DNA of 64,000 nt from positions 62,001 to 126,000 of the forward strand of contig JADKEA010000008.1 in NCBI GenBank assembly GCA_016718275.1, in the 5' to 3' direction. The notes under the pieces are model-generated. The model ran no database searches, was not told the origin of the DNA, and worked only from the letters and a program-made list of their open reading frames with translations. Below are positions 9,040-17,285 of the stretch, piece after piece. How positions within the stretch are numbered: the first letter of the stretch is position 1; every line of letters starts with the position of its first letter. The stretch comes from Candidatus Villigracilis affinis (lineage in GTDB: Bacteria > Chloroflexota > Anaerolineae > Anaerolineales > Villigracilaceae). The position numbers and the translations under genes were made by a program.

Positions 9040-9126
9040 GGGAAAACATCTGAACAGTAGGATTCTGCCTTTGAACAGGACCAGACTTCCCGTCAGATGA
9101 GATACGCGATTTTCATCGCCTCATCC

Positions 9127-10065
9127 TTAACCGTGAACTGTTTCCTTTTCCTCAAGGAATTTCGTCGCCTGAATAGCGGCGGCGGCACCCATGCCTGCAG
9201 AGGTGATCACCTGTCTGAAATGTGGGTCGGCGATCTCACCCGCTGCGTATACGCCCTCGACACTGGTTTCCATCTTGTCGTTGACGAGGACATAACCGAG
9301 GTCGCTCATTTCGAGCTGACCTTTGAACATTTGCGAGTTCGGCGTGTGACCAATGAAAATGAACAGGCCGTCGGTCTCAAAAGTGGATTCTTGGCCCGTC
9401 TTGACGTTCTTCAACTTCAGGGCGGTGAGCTTATCCGTGCCGACTACTTCGGTGACGACGGTATCCAAAATGAAGTTCATCTTGGGGTGTTCTTTGGCGC
9501 GGTTCTGCAAAATTGCGCCCGCGCGGAATTCCTCGCGACGGTGAATGAGCGTGACCGATGAAGCGTAGCGGGTGATGAAGAGCGCCTCTTCAAAGGCGCT
9601 ATCGCCGCCGCCAACGATGACGACTCTTTTATCTTTGAAGAACCAGCCATCACAGGTGGCGCAGTAGGAAACGCCGCGGCCGGTCAACTCCACTTCGCCT
9701 GGAATTTCCAAATGATTCGGGTTCGCGCCTGTGGTGACAATGAGGGTTTCGGCTTTGTAATCACCGTCATCGGTTTTTACTGTGAAGGGACGCTGAGAGA
9801 GATCCACCTCATGCGCCATGTTGAATTCAACCTTTGCACCGAAATTCTCAGCCTGTTTTTGGAACAATTCACCCAACTGCGCTCCCCCGACCCCTTCAGG
9901 AAAGCCAGGGTAGTTTTCGATGGTATGTGTCAGTGCGGCCTGGCCGCCCAACTGCATCCCCGTCAGAACGATCGGTTCCAGCTCTGCGCGTGCCGCATAC
10001 AGCGCCGCAGACAGCCCCGCCGGACCCGAACCCAATACCAATACCTTTACGTGTTTCTCAGTCAT
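9127..10065 (-). CDS. trxB: Thioredoxin-disulfide reductase
   Basis: 312 residues. FAD motif GSGPAG at 12-17, redox-active CATC (Cys135, Cys138), NADPH motif GGGDSA at about 151-156, and a C-terminal FAD contact AGEIAD in place of the more common AGDV. It moves electrons from NADPH to thioredoxin in the cytoplasm. It is transcribed alone, ending at the hairpin near 9009-9039. No thioredoxin gene is in the window. Confidence 0.93.
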   Translation of the reverse strand: MTEKHVKVLVLGSGPAGLSAALYAARAELEPIVLTGMQLGGQAALTHTIENYPGFPEGVGGAQLGELFQKQAENFGAKVEFNMAHEVDLSQRPFTVKTDDGDYKAETLIVTTGANPNHLEIPGEVELTGRGVSYCATCDGWFFKDKRVVIVGGGDSAFEEALFITRYASSVTLIHRREEFRAGAILQNRAKEHPKMNFILDTVVTEVVGTDKLTALKLKNVKTGQESTFETDGLFIFIGHTPNSQMFKGQLEMSDLGYVLVNDKMETSVEGVYAAGEIADPHFRQVITSAGMGAAAAIQATKFLEEKETVHG

Positions 10066-10084
10066 TTTCTGTTTTCCTATCCTA

Positions 10085-10099
10085 AGGTGATTTTCACCT
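10085..10099. promoter_or_regulatory. Inverted repeat in the trxB leader
   Basis: AGGTGA-TTT-TCACCT lies about 20 bases before the trxB start. It could be an operator or a small 5'-leader hairpin; no partner is known. Confidence 0.25.
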
Positions 10100-10238
10100 G
10101 AAATTTGTTATCAACCGTATACAAGACGACCCTTTCAGGCCTGCTATTACCGACCTGCATTTTATCAGATGCGCGCCCCAGCGAAAAGTTGCAGAACTAT
10201 AAGCAATAAAGTGCGTCGCGCATCCAGTTAATATTTCT

Positions 10239-10304
10239 CCTACACAGCCTCCACAATCTCTCACCCACCCATCCATAATTCCTCCACAATGGATTGATAC
10301 ATTT
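10239..10304 (+). promoter_or_regulatory. Array of 11-bp direct repeats and promoter, gene at 10351
   Basis: TCCACAAT-like units start at 10250, 10261 (degenerate), 10272 and 10283, exactly 11 bp apart, with a weaker unit at 10239. They run straight into TTGATACATTT (10294-10304), which contains a -10-like element. An array in the same register occurs at 10913-10978. Direct repeats on one helical face with about one-turn spacing are typical of OmpR/PhoB-family sites, and such a regulator is encoded at 11857. Confidence 0.65.
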
Positions 10305-10350
10305 GGGGCGTAAGAACAAACCAAATCAATTCAATTTATAAGAGGTAAAA

Positions 10351-10830
10351 ATGAAAAAAGGTCCATTTATTCTGTTTCGTGTCCTTGGCATGTTGATCAT
10401 GCTGGGACTCATCGTCGGCGCAGGCGCATTCGCTTATAAAGCTGGCATGGCGCAGGGAATTTCGCAGGCTCCGGTCGTGGCAACGGCCATTGCTCAAGCC
10501 GCTGAAAATGGTCAGGTTGCCCCGCCCATGGTGTACAGTCACGGCTTCGCTCCTTATGGCTACGGCCTGCACGGGCACGGCCACTTCGGCTTCTTCCCGT
10601 TCGGCGCGATATGCGGCTCCATCTTCTTCCTTTTCATCTTCTTCGGTTTCATGAAGATGATGTTCTTCGGCAGAATGCGCCGCGGCTGGGGTCATCATGG
10701 CCACCGCGGTCCATGGGGCAAGGATTGGGAAGGCGGTGCTCCGTCCATGTTCAATGAATGGCACAAGCGCGCCCACGGCGAAACCCCTACTGAAGGCGAA
10801 AAGCCCGCTGAAGACAAACAGAGCGAGTAA
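10351..10830 (+). CDS. His/Gly-rich small membrane protein
   Basis: 159 residues from ATG 10351 behind AGAGG. A first transmembrane helix at about 9-31 is followed by a His-, Gly- and Phe-rich stretch (SHGFAPYGYGLHGHGHFGFF, about 63-82), a second very hydrophobic helix at about 85-106, and a basic then acidic tail with FNEWHKRAHGE. The histidines suggest metal or proton binding, but no family function is known. The upstream array shared with the sulfurtransferase and the two-component genes that follow suggest an envelope-stress or metal-response role. This is inference. Confidence 0.75.
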   Translation: MKKGPFILFRVLGMLIMLGLIVGAGAFAYKAGMAQGISQAPVVATAIAQAAENGQVAPPMVYSHGFAPYGYGLHGHGHFGFFPFGAICGSIFFLFIFFGFMKMMFFGRMRRGWGHHGHRGPWGKDWEGGAPSMFNEWHKRAHGETPTEGEKPAEDKQSE

Positions 10831-10912
10831 AGGTCAGTGGGCAGCAAAAAGTAGTCAGTATAGAAAGAGGAAAGAAGAAAGAACAGCCATCTTCTTTCCT
10901 CTTTCTATTTTT

Positions 10913-10978
10913 TCATCCATACTTCCACATTCTCTCACCAAGACCTACACATTATCTCCACAAAGCATTGATATATTC
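10913..10978 (+). promoter_or_regulatory. Second array of 11-bp direct repeats, sulfurtransferase promoter
   Basis: Units start at 10913, 10924 (TCCACATT), 10935, 10946 (TACACATT) and 10957 (TCCACAAA), again 11 bp apart. TTGATATATTC follows at 10968-10978. Unit by unit the array aligns without gaps to the one at 10239-10304, whereas the sequence outside does not. This argues for a shared activator site rather than chance. Confidence 0.65.
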
Positions 10979-11010
10979 CGTGCATACACAAACCCAACGG
11001 AGGCACAACC

Positions 11011-11817
11011 ATGAACCGAAACGAGATTCTGATCGAAGCCGATGAGTTATTGAAGAAATTCGGCGACCCAAACATCCGCATTTTCGATGCGACCATCACA
11101 GATGACGGCTACTTACAGGGGCATATCCCCGGGGCGGCGTTCTTCGAGCACGAGGATTTCTCCGCGCCCGAAAGCCAGAACCGTTACACCAATATCCTCC
11201 CCGCAGACAAACTCGCCGGGCAGATCGGCGCTTTGGGTATTTCCAACGAAACGGAAGTGATCGTCTATGCCTGCGGAATGCTGCCCTATGCGGTGAGAGC
11301 GTGGTGGCTCCTGCGTTACGCGGGACATGATAAAGTCCGCATCCTCAATGGTGGTCTCTCTGCGTGGAAGCAGGCAGGCGGACAGATCGAGGATGAAGCG
11401 CGTCAATATCCGCCCGCGATATTCCAGCCGCAACTCCGAGAGTGGATGTACGCCGACAAGGAAGAAGTAATCGAAGCGCTCAAATCTTCCGAGGTCGCAG
11501 TTGTCAACGTCATGCCGCGTGAAAGTTACGATGGTCGTCATATCAAAGGCTCGATCTCCCTCTCCAGCATGGATTTGATGCAGCAGCTGGACGCCTTTCT
11601 GCCCGATGACCAAATTGCCACACGCCTGCAGGAAGTGACTCACAACAAGCGCATTATCACCTACTGCGGCGGAGGGATTGCAGCAGCGGTCAACGCCACG
11701 GCCCATCTGATGACAGGCTACGAAAACGTGGCAGTCTATCACGGTTCAATGTTTGAATGGCTCGCAGAAGACTTGCCCACCGTCGGCACAGGCAAATGGG
11801 AAATCTGGAAAAAATAA
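11011..11817 (+). CDS. Two-domain sulfurtransferase (rhodanese family)
   Basis: 268 residues from ATG 11011 with GGAGG just upstream. Two rhodanese domains: about 5-125 and 145-265. The C-terminal domain has the active cysteine Cys219 in YCGGGIAA, the loop shape of thiosulfate/3-mercaptopyruvate sulfurtransferases. The N-terminal domain also keeps a cysteine (Cys88, YACGMLPYAVR), which is unusual because this domain is generally inactive. It should move sulfane sulfur to a thiol or cyanide acceptor in the cytoplasm. Its promoter array and the following two-component genes suggest induction under sulfur, oxidative or metal stress. Confidence 0.85.
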   Translation: MNRNEILIEADELLKKFGDPNIRIFDATITDDGYLQGHIPGAAFFEHEDFSAPESQNRYTNILPADKLAGQIGALGISNETEVIVYACGMLPYAVRAWWLLRYAGHDKVRILNGGLSAWKQAGGQIEDEARQYPPAIFQPQLREWMYADKEEVIEALKSSEVAVVNVMPRESYDGRHIKGSISLSSMDLMQQLDAFLPDDQIATRLQEVTHNKRIITYCGGGIAAAVNATAHLMTGYENVAVYHGSMFEWLAEDLPTVGTGKWEIWKK

Positions 11818-11856
11818 CCCACAACCTATAACTTGTAACTTTGATATACTCCCCCC

Positions 11857-12534
11857 ATGCCAGAACTCATCCTCGTTGTAGATGATGAACCCAAGATCGT
11901 CCGCATTGCGCGGGATTATCTTGAAAAGAACGGCTACCGCGTCCTCACAGCAGGCGACGGTCAGTCCGCATTGGCAACAGCCCGTCGCGAAAAACCAGAC
12001 CTCATCGTCCTCGACCTCATGCTCCCCAATATGGATGGGCGTGAGGTCTGCAAAATCCTACGCCGCGAAAGCGCTGTGCCCATCATCATGCTCACCGCCC
12101 TTGCCGAAGAAGTCGACCAGGTGACTGGCCTTGAGATCGGTGCGGACGATTACATCACCAAGCCGTTCTCGCCGCGTGCGCTCGTCGCCCGTGTGCGCGC
12201 CCTGCTTCGCCGCTCCAAAGGCGAGGTCAAACCGCCAGCCATGATTCGCATTGGCGGCCTTGAAATCGACGCAGAGAAATATTCCGTCACCTTCAACGGC
12301 GCACCCGTAAAACTTACGCCAAACGAATTCAAACTGCTTTTCATCCTCGCGAGTCGGCCAGGTCAGACACTCACCCGTGAGCAATTGCTCGAAGACCTGC
12401 ACGGGGCCGCCTCCAGCATCGATCGCAGCGTGGATTCACACATCAAAAATCTCCGCAAAAAACTTGAAGCCGAATCAAACAGCCCATCCATTGAAACAGT
12501 CTACGGCGTTGGCTATCGCTTTATTGAAAGTTAA
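11857..12534 (+). CDS. OmpR-family response regulator
   Basis: 225 residues. Receiver domain 1-120 with acidic pocket Asp9-Asp10, phospho-acceptor Asp53 (VLDLMLP) and Lys102 (TKPFS), then a winged-helix DNA-binding domain at about 130-223 ending in VYGVGYRF. No Shine-Dalgarno precedes the ATG, and a -10-like TATACT ends only 6 bases upstream, so the mRNA may be leaderless. The kinase gene follows after 21 bases. The 11-bp direct-repeat arrays upstream of the two preceding genes are good candidate targets. Confidence 0.93.
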   Translation: MPELILVVDDEPKIVRIARDYLEKNGYRVLTAGDGQSALATARREKPDLIVLDLMLPNMDGREVCKILRRESAVPIIMLTALAEEVDQVTGLEIGADDYITKPFSPRALVARVRALLRRSKGEVKPPAMIRIGGLEIDAEKYSVTFNGAPVKLTPNEFKLLFILASRPGQTLTREQLLEDLHGAASSIDRSVDSHIKNLRKKLEAESNSPSIETVYGVGYRFIES

Positions 12535-12555
12535 ATCAGCCTTCGACCCATTATC

Positions 12556-13647
12556 ATGTCTGATCATCACGAAGCCCATCCAAATCCACCGCATCGCTTT
12601 CAACGCCGCTGGAGCAGCAGCCGTCGTCGCTTTTTTCCATTTGCGATTTTCTTTTTCTTCTTCATACTGCTTTTTATAGGCGGCACTGCCGCAATTCTTT
12701 ATTTGATCTTTTCAGAATATTCAGGGGTCAGGAATATTTGGCTGCTCTTGTGCGGCGCTCCGTTTGTGGTGATCTTCCTTTTGATTGTCACCATTTTCAG
12801 TTTATATACCCGCTTTGGCAAACCCCTTGGCGAGATATTCAACGCCATCGACGCCGTTGCTGAAGGCAATCTCTCTGTGCGCGTGCCTGAAGATAATTCA
12901 CCACAGTTTCAAGAGTTGATCAAACGTTTCAATAAAATGGTCAGCGAATTGGAACGCGCCGACCAGCAGCGCCGCAATCTGACCTCAGACATTGCCCACG
13001 AACTCCGCACGCCGTTACACATCATTCAGGGAAATCTCGAAGGCATTGTTGACGGCGTGTATGAACCCACAACCGAACACATCAACAACACGCTGGATGA
13101 GACCAAACTGCTCGCCCGCCTTGTGAACGACTTGCAGACCCTCTCACTTGCCGAAGCGGGACAACTTCCGCTTCACCCCACCCGCTTCCTGCTCGCTGAC
13201 CTGATGCATGATCTCACCGCAAGCTTTTCCGCCCAAGCCACCTCCCTCGGCATTGACCTGACCGCAGGTGTCACCAGTCCAAACCAGGAAATCACCGCTG
13301 ACTATGACAGACTCAATCAGGTGCTGTCCAATCTCATTTCCAACGCCCTCCGTCACACACCCAAAGGGGGGACAATTTCTCTCAAAACAGAATCAGGCGT
13401 CGGTGAAGCGAGAAGCGTGCGGATCACGGTCAAAGATTCGGGCGAGGGAATTGCATCCGAAGATCTTCCCTTCATCTTTGACCGATTCTGGCGCGGCGAC
13501 AAATCGCGCACGGGCCGAGTTCACAGCGGGCTGGGGCTGGCCATTGCAAAACAAATCGTCCTCGCACACGGCGGGACGATTGAAGCCGAAAGCGATATCG
13601 GCAAAGGAACAACATTTACGATCGAATTACCAACAGGTCACGCTTGA
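12556..13647 (+). CDS. Sensor histidine kinase
   Basis: 363 residues. Two transmembrane helices (about 28-52 and 61-83) have only a very short extracytoplasmic loop. Then follow HAMP (about 84-137), a dimerisation domain with His148 (SDIAHELRTP) and an HATPase with N box (LSNLISNALRHTPKGG) and G boxes (VKDSGEGI, GLGLAI). The short loop suggests sensing inside the membrane or through a partner protein; the membrane protein at 10351 is a possible partner. It phosphorylates the regulator encoded just upstream. Confidence 0.92.
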   Translation: MSDHHEAHPNPPHRFQRRWSSSRRRFFPFAIFFFFFILLFIGGTAAILYLIFSEYSGVRNIWLLLCGAPFVVIFLLIVTIFSLYTRFGKPLGEIFNAIDAVAEGNLSVRVPEDNSPQFQELIKRFNKMVSELERADQQRRNLTSDIAHELRTPLHIIQGNLEGIVDGVYEPTTEHINNTLDETKLLARLVNDLQTLSLAEAGQLPLHPTRFLLADLMHDLTASFSAQATSLGIDLTAGVTSPNQEITADYDRLNQVLSNLISNALRHTPKGGTISLKTESGVGEARSVRITVKDSGEGIASEDLPFIFDRFWRGDKSRTGRVHSGLGLAIAKQIVLAHGGTIEAESDIGKGTTFTIELPTGHA

Positions 13648-13665
13648 GGCGTGACCTGTTTTTTT
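13633..13665 (+). terminator. Terminator of the two-component operon
   Basis: A perfect 11-bp stem (ACAGGTCACGC) with a 5-base loop is followed by seven T. It overlaps the kinase stop codon and lies directly before the end of the convergent aminotransferase gene. Confidence 0.85.
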
Positions 13666-15013
13666 ATTTCACAGCTTTATCTGTAATTTCCAGAGCCTTG
13701 TCTAAAATATCCATGCCTTCTTTCAATTCTTCCTCGGTAATAATGAGCGGCGGAATGATCAATACGGTATGCCAGTGTGTGTACAAGAACAACCCATGAT
13801 CGGCGCAATATTTTCTCAACGCGACCATCTCAGGGGATGACCCATTCCACGGAGCCATCGGCTCTTTGGTGCTGCGGTCTTTCACCAACTCAAGAATTCC
13901 AAACAAACCGATATTGCGAACCTCACCCACAGATGGATGCGCCTCGCCGAGATCGGTAAGCATCCGACGCAGGGATGCGCCCATTGCCGCGGCATGCTCG
14001 ACGATTCTGTCCTGTTTCATCACTTCGATGTTGGCAATCGCCGCCGCCAGCGAAATGGGATGCGAGGTGTAGGTCAGTCCGCTTTCGAAGGCATGTTCGT
14101 TGAAGGCCGCCGCAATCTCGGGTTTCATCGCCACTGCACCAAGCGGCGCATAAGCGGACGTGAGCCCCTTTGCCATTGTCATGATGTCGGGAACGACATC
14201 CCAGTGCTCGATGGCAAACATTTTGCCTGTGCGGCCAAATCCGCTCATGACTTCGTCGCAGATCATCACGATGCCGTACTTATCGCACAAGGCACGGACA
14301 CCCTGCATGTACCCATTCGGCGGAATGATGATTCCATTCGTACCTGTCACCGATTCCATCAAAATAGCGGCGATGGATTCTGGACCTTCGTAGAGGATGA
14401 TCTCTTCGAGATGGTTGAGATAATCGCGAGTAAATTCTTCTTCCGAAATGTTCGGATTGGTGCGATGGAAAGTGGAACGATAGCGATACGGATCAAGGAA
14501 ATGCACCACGCCCGTCATCAGATTCGGCTCCCAGGCCACGCGGCGCGGGTCGCCTGTCGCGGCCATCGCACCCGCAGATGCTCCATGATACGAGCGATAG
14601 CGGGTGAGAATTTTGTGGCGCTTTGTATATCCGCGCGCGAGTTTGATCGCGTTCTCATTTGCATCCGCGCCGCCGAGGGTGAAAAGCACCTTGCTCAACG
14701 CGCCATTGGGAGTGATCTCCGCCACGGCCTTGCTCGCCAATGCACGGACCTTCGTGGTCATACCTGGCGCGGCGTAGGGCAATTCCGCAGCCTGCTCCTG
14801 CATGGCCTTGATGACGCGCTCATTGCCATGGCCGATGTTCACGCACATGGTCATGGAGTTAAAGTCGAGATACTTTTTATCATCCACATCCCAGAAATAC
14901 ACACCTTTGGCTTTTTTGATGGCAATGGGATTTACTTTGGCTTGCGCAGACCACGTCCAGAAGACATGCTCTTTCGAGAGAGGGAGAATTTCATTATCGG
15001 GGAGATCAAACAT
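13664..15013 (-). CDS. Class III PLP-dependent aminotransferase
   Basis: 449 residues from ATG 15013 behind GAGGT. Fold-type I aminotransferase: PLP lysine Lys282 (MAKGLTSAY), cofactor Asp253 (ICDEVMSGFG), SYHG at 141-144 and TSHP near 318. The pattern is closest to taurine, omega-amino acid or 4-aminobutyrate type enzymes of the aspartate-aminotransferase-family-protein group, which use pyruvate or 2-oxoglutarate. The true substrate cannot be read. It is a single gene, convergent with the two-component operon and divergent from the MFS gene. Confidence 0.85.
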   Translation of the reverse strand: MFDLPDNEILPLSKEHVFWTWSAQAKVNPIAIKKAKGVYFWDVDDKKYLDFNSMTMCVNIGHGNERVIKAMQEQAAELPYAAPGMTTKVRALASKAVAEITPNGALSKVLFTLGGADANENAIKLARGYTKRHKILTRYRSYHGASAGAMAATGDPRRVAWEPNLMTGVVHFLDPYRYRSTFHRTNPNISEEEFTRDYLNHLEEIILYEGPESIAAILMESVTGTNGIIIPPNGYMQGVRALCDKYGIVMICDEVMSGFGRTGKMFAIEHWDVVPDIMTMAKGLTSAYAPLGAVAMKPEIAAAFNEHAFESGLTYTSHPISLAAAIANIEVMKQDRIVEHAAAMGASLRRMLTDLGEAHPSVGEVRNIGLFGILELVKDRSTKEPMAPWNGSSPEMVALRKYCADHGLFLYTHWHTVLIIPPLIITEEELKEGMDILDKALEITDKAVK

Positions 15014-15142
15014 GGAAACCTCATTTGGATTTTCGATTTTCTATTGCAAACGAATCGTAACACAAAACCCCATGCCATTACCAAAAACACCAGGGCGGAA
15101 AATATTTCGGCAGCTTCATACACAATTCTTACGGATCATAAC

Positions 15143-15171
15143 TTGACAGGCGTGCAGCGGCTTGATATTAT
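15143..15171 (+). promoter_or_regulatory. Promoter of the MFS exporter gene
   Basis: TTGACA (15143-15148), a 17-base spacer, then TATTAT (15166-15171): a near-consensus sigma-70 promoter about 55 bases before the start codon. Confidence 0.75.
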
Positions 15172-15174
15172 AAA

Positions 15175-15194
15175 CTTACCGAGCGGTCAGTAAG
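15175..15194. promoter_or_regulatory. TetR-type operator
   Basis: A 20-bp palindrome with arms CTTAC.GA / TC.GTAAG around GCGG lies directly after the -10 box, where a bound repressor would cover the transcription start. A TetR-family gene lies just downstream of the MFS gene, so repression of the exporter by that TetR protein is the natural reading. Confidence 0.75.
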
Positions 15195-15225
15195 CAAAAA
15201 TTCCGCGAATATTTCAGGAGATAAA

Positions 15226-16638
15226 ATGAACGATAAAACCCGCAACAAAATACTGCTTGTACTCTTCCTGGGCGTTTTGATGGGCGCACTTGATATTGCA
15301 ATCGTGGCGCCTGCCCTGCCCTCCATTCAAAATTTTTTCGGCATTGGAGACCGTGCACTTACATGGACGTTCACGATTTATGTTTTATTCAATTTGATCG
15401 GCACGCCATTGATGGCGAAACTCTCTGATACCTTTGGCCGCCGATCCATTTATATTCTAGATGTAATACTCTTCGCCATTGGATCGCTGATCGTCTCCCT
15501 CTCACCCTCAAACCTGTTTGCTGTGCTACTGGCTGGGCGCGCCCTTCAAGGATTCGGCGCGGGCGGGATTTTCCCGGTAGCCAGTGCGGTAATCGGCGAT
15601 ACATTCCCGCCCGAGAAACGCGGCGGCGCTTTGGGGCTGATCGGCGCGGTCTTTGGTCTGGCTTTCCTGGTTGGCCCCATCCTGGGCGGCATTATCCTGA
15701 CGATTACTAGCTGGCAATGGCTATTTCTCATCAATCTGCCCATCGCTTTGATCGTCATCGTCATGGGCTGGCAATTACTCCCAACCACTCATTCAACATC
15801 CAATCGCCCATTCGATCTGAGTGGAATGCTGGTATTGGGCGCAATGCTGGCATCCACCACCTATGGACTCAATCAAATTGACACACAAAATTTCTTCGGA
15901 AGCCTGGCTTCGCTAAATGTATGGCCGTTCCTGTTGATCGGAATCATCCTGCTGTTTGTATTTCCTAAAATCGAAAAGAAGGCGGATGATCCCATCTTGA
16001 ATCTTGATCTCTTCAAAAGTCGTCAGACCGTGCTTGCCAGTATGCTATCAGCTGGTGCAGGGCTGGGAGAATCGGGCATGGTTTTCATCCCGGCGCTTGC
16101 AGTAGCCTCCATGCCGATGATCATCAATGAACATAACGCCAGTTACCTGATGATGCCAGTCGTGCTTGCAATGGCAGTCGGCTCTCCACTCGTAGGACGC
16201 CTGCTGGATAAATTTGGTTCCAAGGTGATGGTATTCTCCGGAACCTTGTTGCTTGCAATTGGCATGGGAATGTTAAGCAGCAATCTGACGAGCATGTTAT
16301 GGGGCTTTATTACGTCAGCGGCCGTAGTCGGGCTGGGACTTTCCACTCTGTTGGGTGCGCCGATGCGCTACATCATGCTCAATGAAGCTTCGGCAGCCGA
16401 GCGCACATCCGCGCAGGGACTGATCGCACTGTTTACAAGTGTCGGCCAATTGACCAGCAGTGCGCTGGTCGGTGCAGTGGCGGCATCCATGGGCGGCGGT
16501 GTAAAAGGATATGGCGCCGCTTATATGGTTATCGGTGTTATTGCCGGGTTTATGGTTTTGCTCACGTTGGGGTTGAAAAACCGTCAACAAGAACAAAACA
16601 TGCTCAAAAGTAATCAGGCTATTACCGCCGCCGAATAG
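15226..16638 (+). CDS. MFS drug exporter, DHA2 (14-TM) type
   Basis: 470 residues with about 14 transmembrane segments. Motif A-like sequence LSDTFGRRSIY after the second helix and a motif C-like GAVFGLAFLVGPILGG in the fifth are those of drug:H+ antiporters of the EmrB/QacA group. A Shine-Dalgarno (AGGAG) precedes ATG 15226. With a TetR operator over its promoter and a tetR gene behind it, it is probably an inducible efflux pump. Substrate unknown. Confidence 0.88.
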   Translation: MNDKTRNKILLVLFLGVLMGALDIAIVAPALPSIQNFFGIGDRALTWTFTIYVLFNLIGTPLMAKLSDTFGRRSIYILDVILFAIGSLIVSLSPSNLFAVLLAGRALQGFGAGGIFPVASAVIGDTFPPEKRGGALGLIGAVFGLAFLVGPILGGIILTITSWQWLFLINLPIALIVIVMGWQLLPTTHSTSNRPFDLSGMLVLGAMLASTTYGLNQIDTQNFFGSLASLNVWPFLLIGIILLFVFPKIEKKADDPILNLDLFKSRQTVLASMLSAGAGLGESGMVFIPALAVASMPMIINEHNASYLMMPVVLAMAVGSPLVGRLLDKFGSKVMVFSGTLLLAIGMGMLSSNLTSMLWGFITSAAVVGLGLSTLLGAPMRYIMLNEASAAERTSAQGLIALFTSVGQLTSSALVGAVAASMGGGVKGYGAAYMVIGVIAGFMVLLTLGLKNRQQEQNMLKSNQAITAAE

Positions 16639-16644
16639 GTTAAC

Positions 16645-16687
16645 TAACCTCTACGGCCTTTTTGAAAGATAAAGGCCGTAGAGGTTA
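16645..16687 (+). promoter_or_regulatory. 17-bp hairpin covering the tetR ribosome site
   Basis: A perfect 17-bp inverted repeat (arms 16645-16661 and 16671-16687) with a 9-base loop lies between the MFS stop and the tetR ATG at 16698. The 3' arm contains AGAGG, the only Shine-Dalgarno-like sequence for tetR. No T-run follows, so it is not an ordinary terminator. It may limit tetR translation on the shared mRNA. Confidence 0.6.
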
Positions 16688-16697
16688 CAATCAGCCC

Positions 16698-17279
16698 ATG
16701 ACAATTTCTGAAACCGGTGTGCGCGAAGAAATTCTGGCAGTTGCCATGCGAATGTTTATTCAACAGGGCTATCATGGGCTGGCGATGCGCCAAATCTCAG
16801 AGGCGGTTGGGGTTTCGAAGGCTGCGCTCTATTATTACTTCAAGGATAAAGAGGAGCTTTTCCTTGCCATCCTGAATAGCTACCTGAATGACATGGAGTC
16901 TTCCATTGATGCCATTCGCGCAAAATCGGGATCGAGTGCAGATCAGATCACTCAATTCGTTGAGTCTGTGTTGAGGCAACCTGCCGAGCAACGCGCCCTC
17001 ACACGCCTCGCCAGCCAGGAAATGGGACAACTAAGTGCAGCCTCACGTAAAAAATTCGACAAACTCTATCACGAAAAATTCATCGGAAAATTGACCGCTA
17101 TTTTGCAGGAAGGCATGGATCGCGGGGAGTTTCAATCCCTCAACGCTGAAATTGCAACCTGGTCTTTATTGGGAATCATGTATCCTTATTTTTATCCCGC
17201 CCACAGTGGAGAAAAACCAATTCCTGCTGGAACAATTCAGGAAATTGTCAGCATTTATCTAAACGGTGTGAAAAAATAA
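16698..17279 (+). CDS. TetR-family transcriptional regulator
   Basis: 193 residues from ATG 16698; a longer reading from a TTG at 16662 would place the start inside the hairpin loop and is not preferred. N-terminal helix-turn-helix at about 10-55 (FIQQGYHGLAMRQISEAVGV, then SKAALYYYFKDKEELF), with a variable ligand-binding C-terminus. It follows the MFS gene in the same direction, so the regulator is probably made with the pump and represses it through the operator at 15175-15194. The inducer is unknown. Confidence 0.9.
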   Translation: MTISETGVREEILAVAMRMFIQQGYHGLAMRQISEAVGVSKAALYYYFKDKEELFLAILNSYLNDMESSIDAIRAKSGSSADQITQFVESVLRQPAEQRALTRLASQEMGQLSAASRKKFDKLYHEKFIGKLTAILQEGMDRGEFQSLNAEIATWSLLGIMYPYFYPAHSGEKPIPAGTIQEIVSIYLNGVKK

Positions 17280-17285
17280 TCAGGC

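Noticed and set aside
11113..11742. 209-codon frame on the minus strand
   Set aside because: Antisense to the sulfurtransferase; no domain features.
11818..11851. Third copy of the 11-bp array before the response regulator
   Set aside because: Only one unit-like sequence and the TTGATATACTC element are present, and the spacing is off by one base.
13937..15193. 418-codon open frame on the plus strand
   Set aside because: Antisense to the well-supported class III aminotransferase; the translation is His/Arg/Cys-rich with no recognisable domain.
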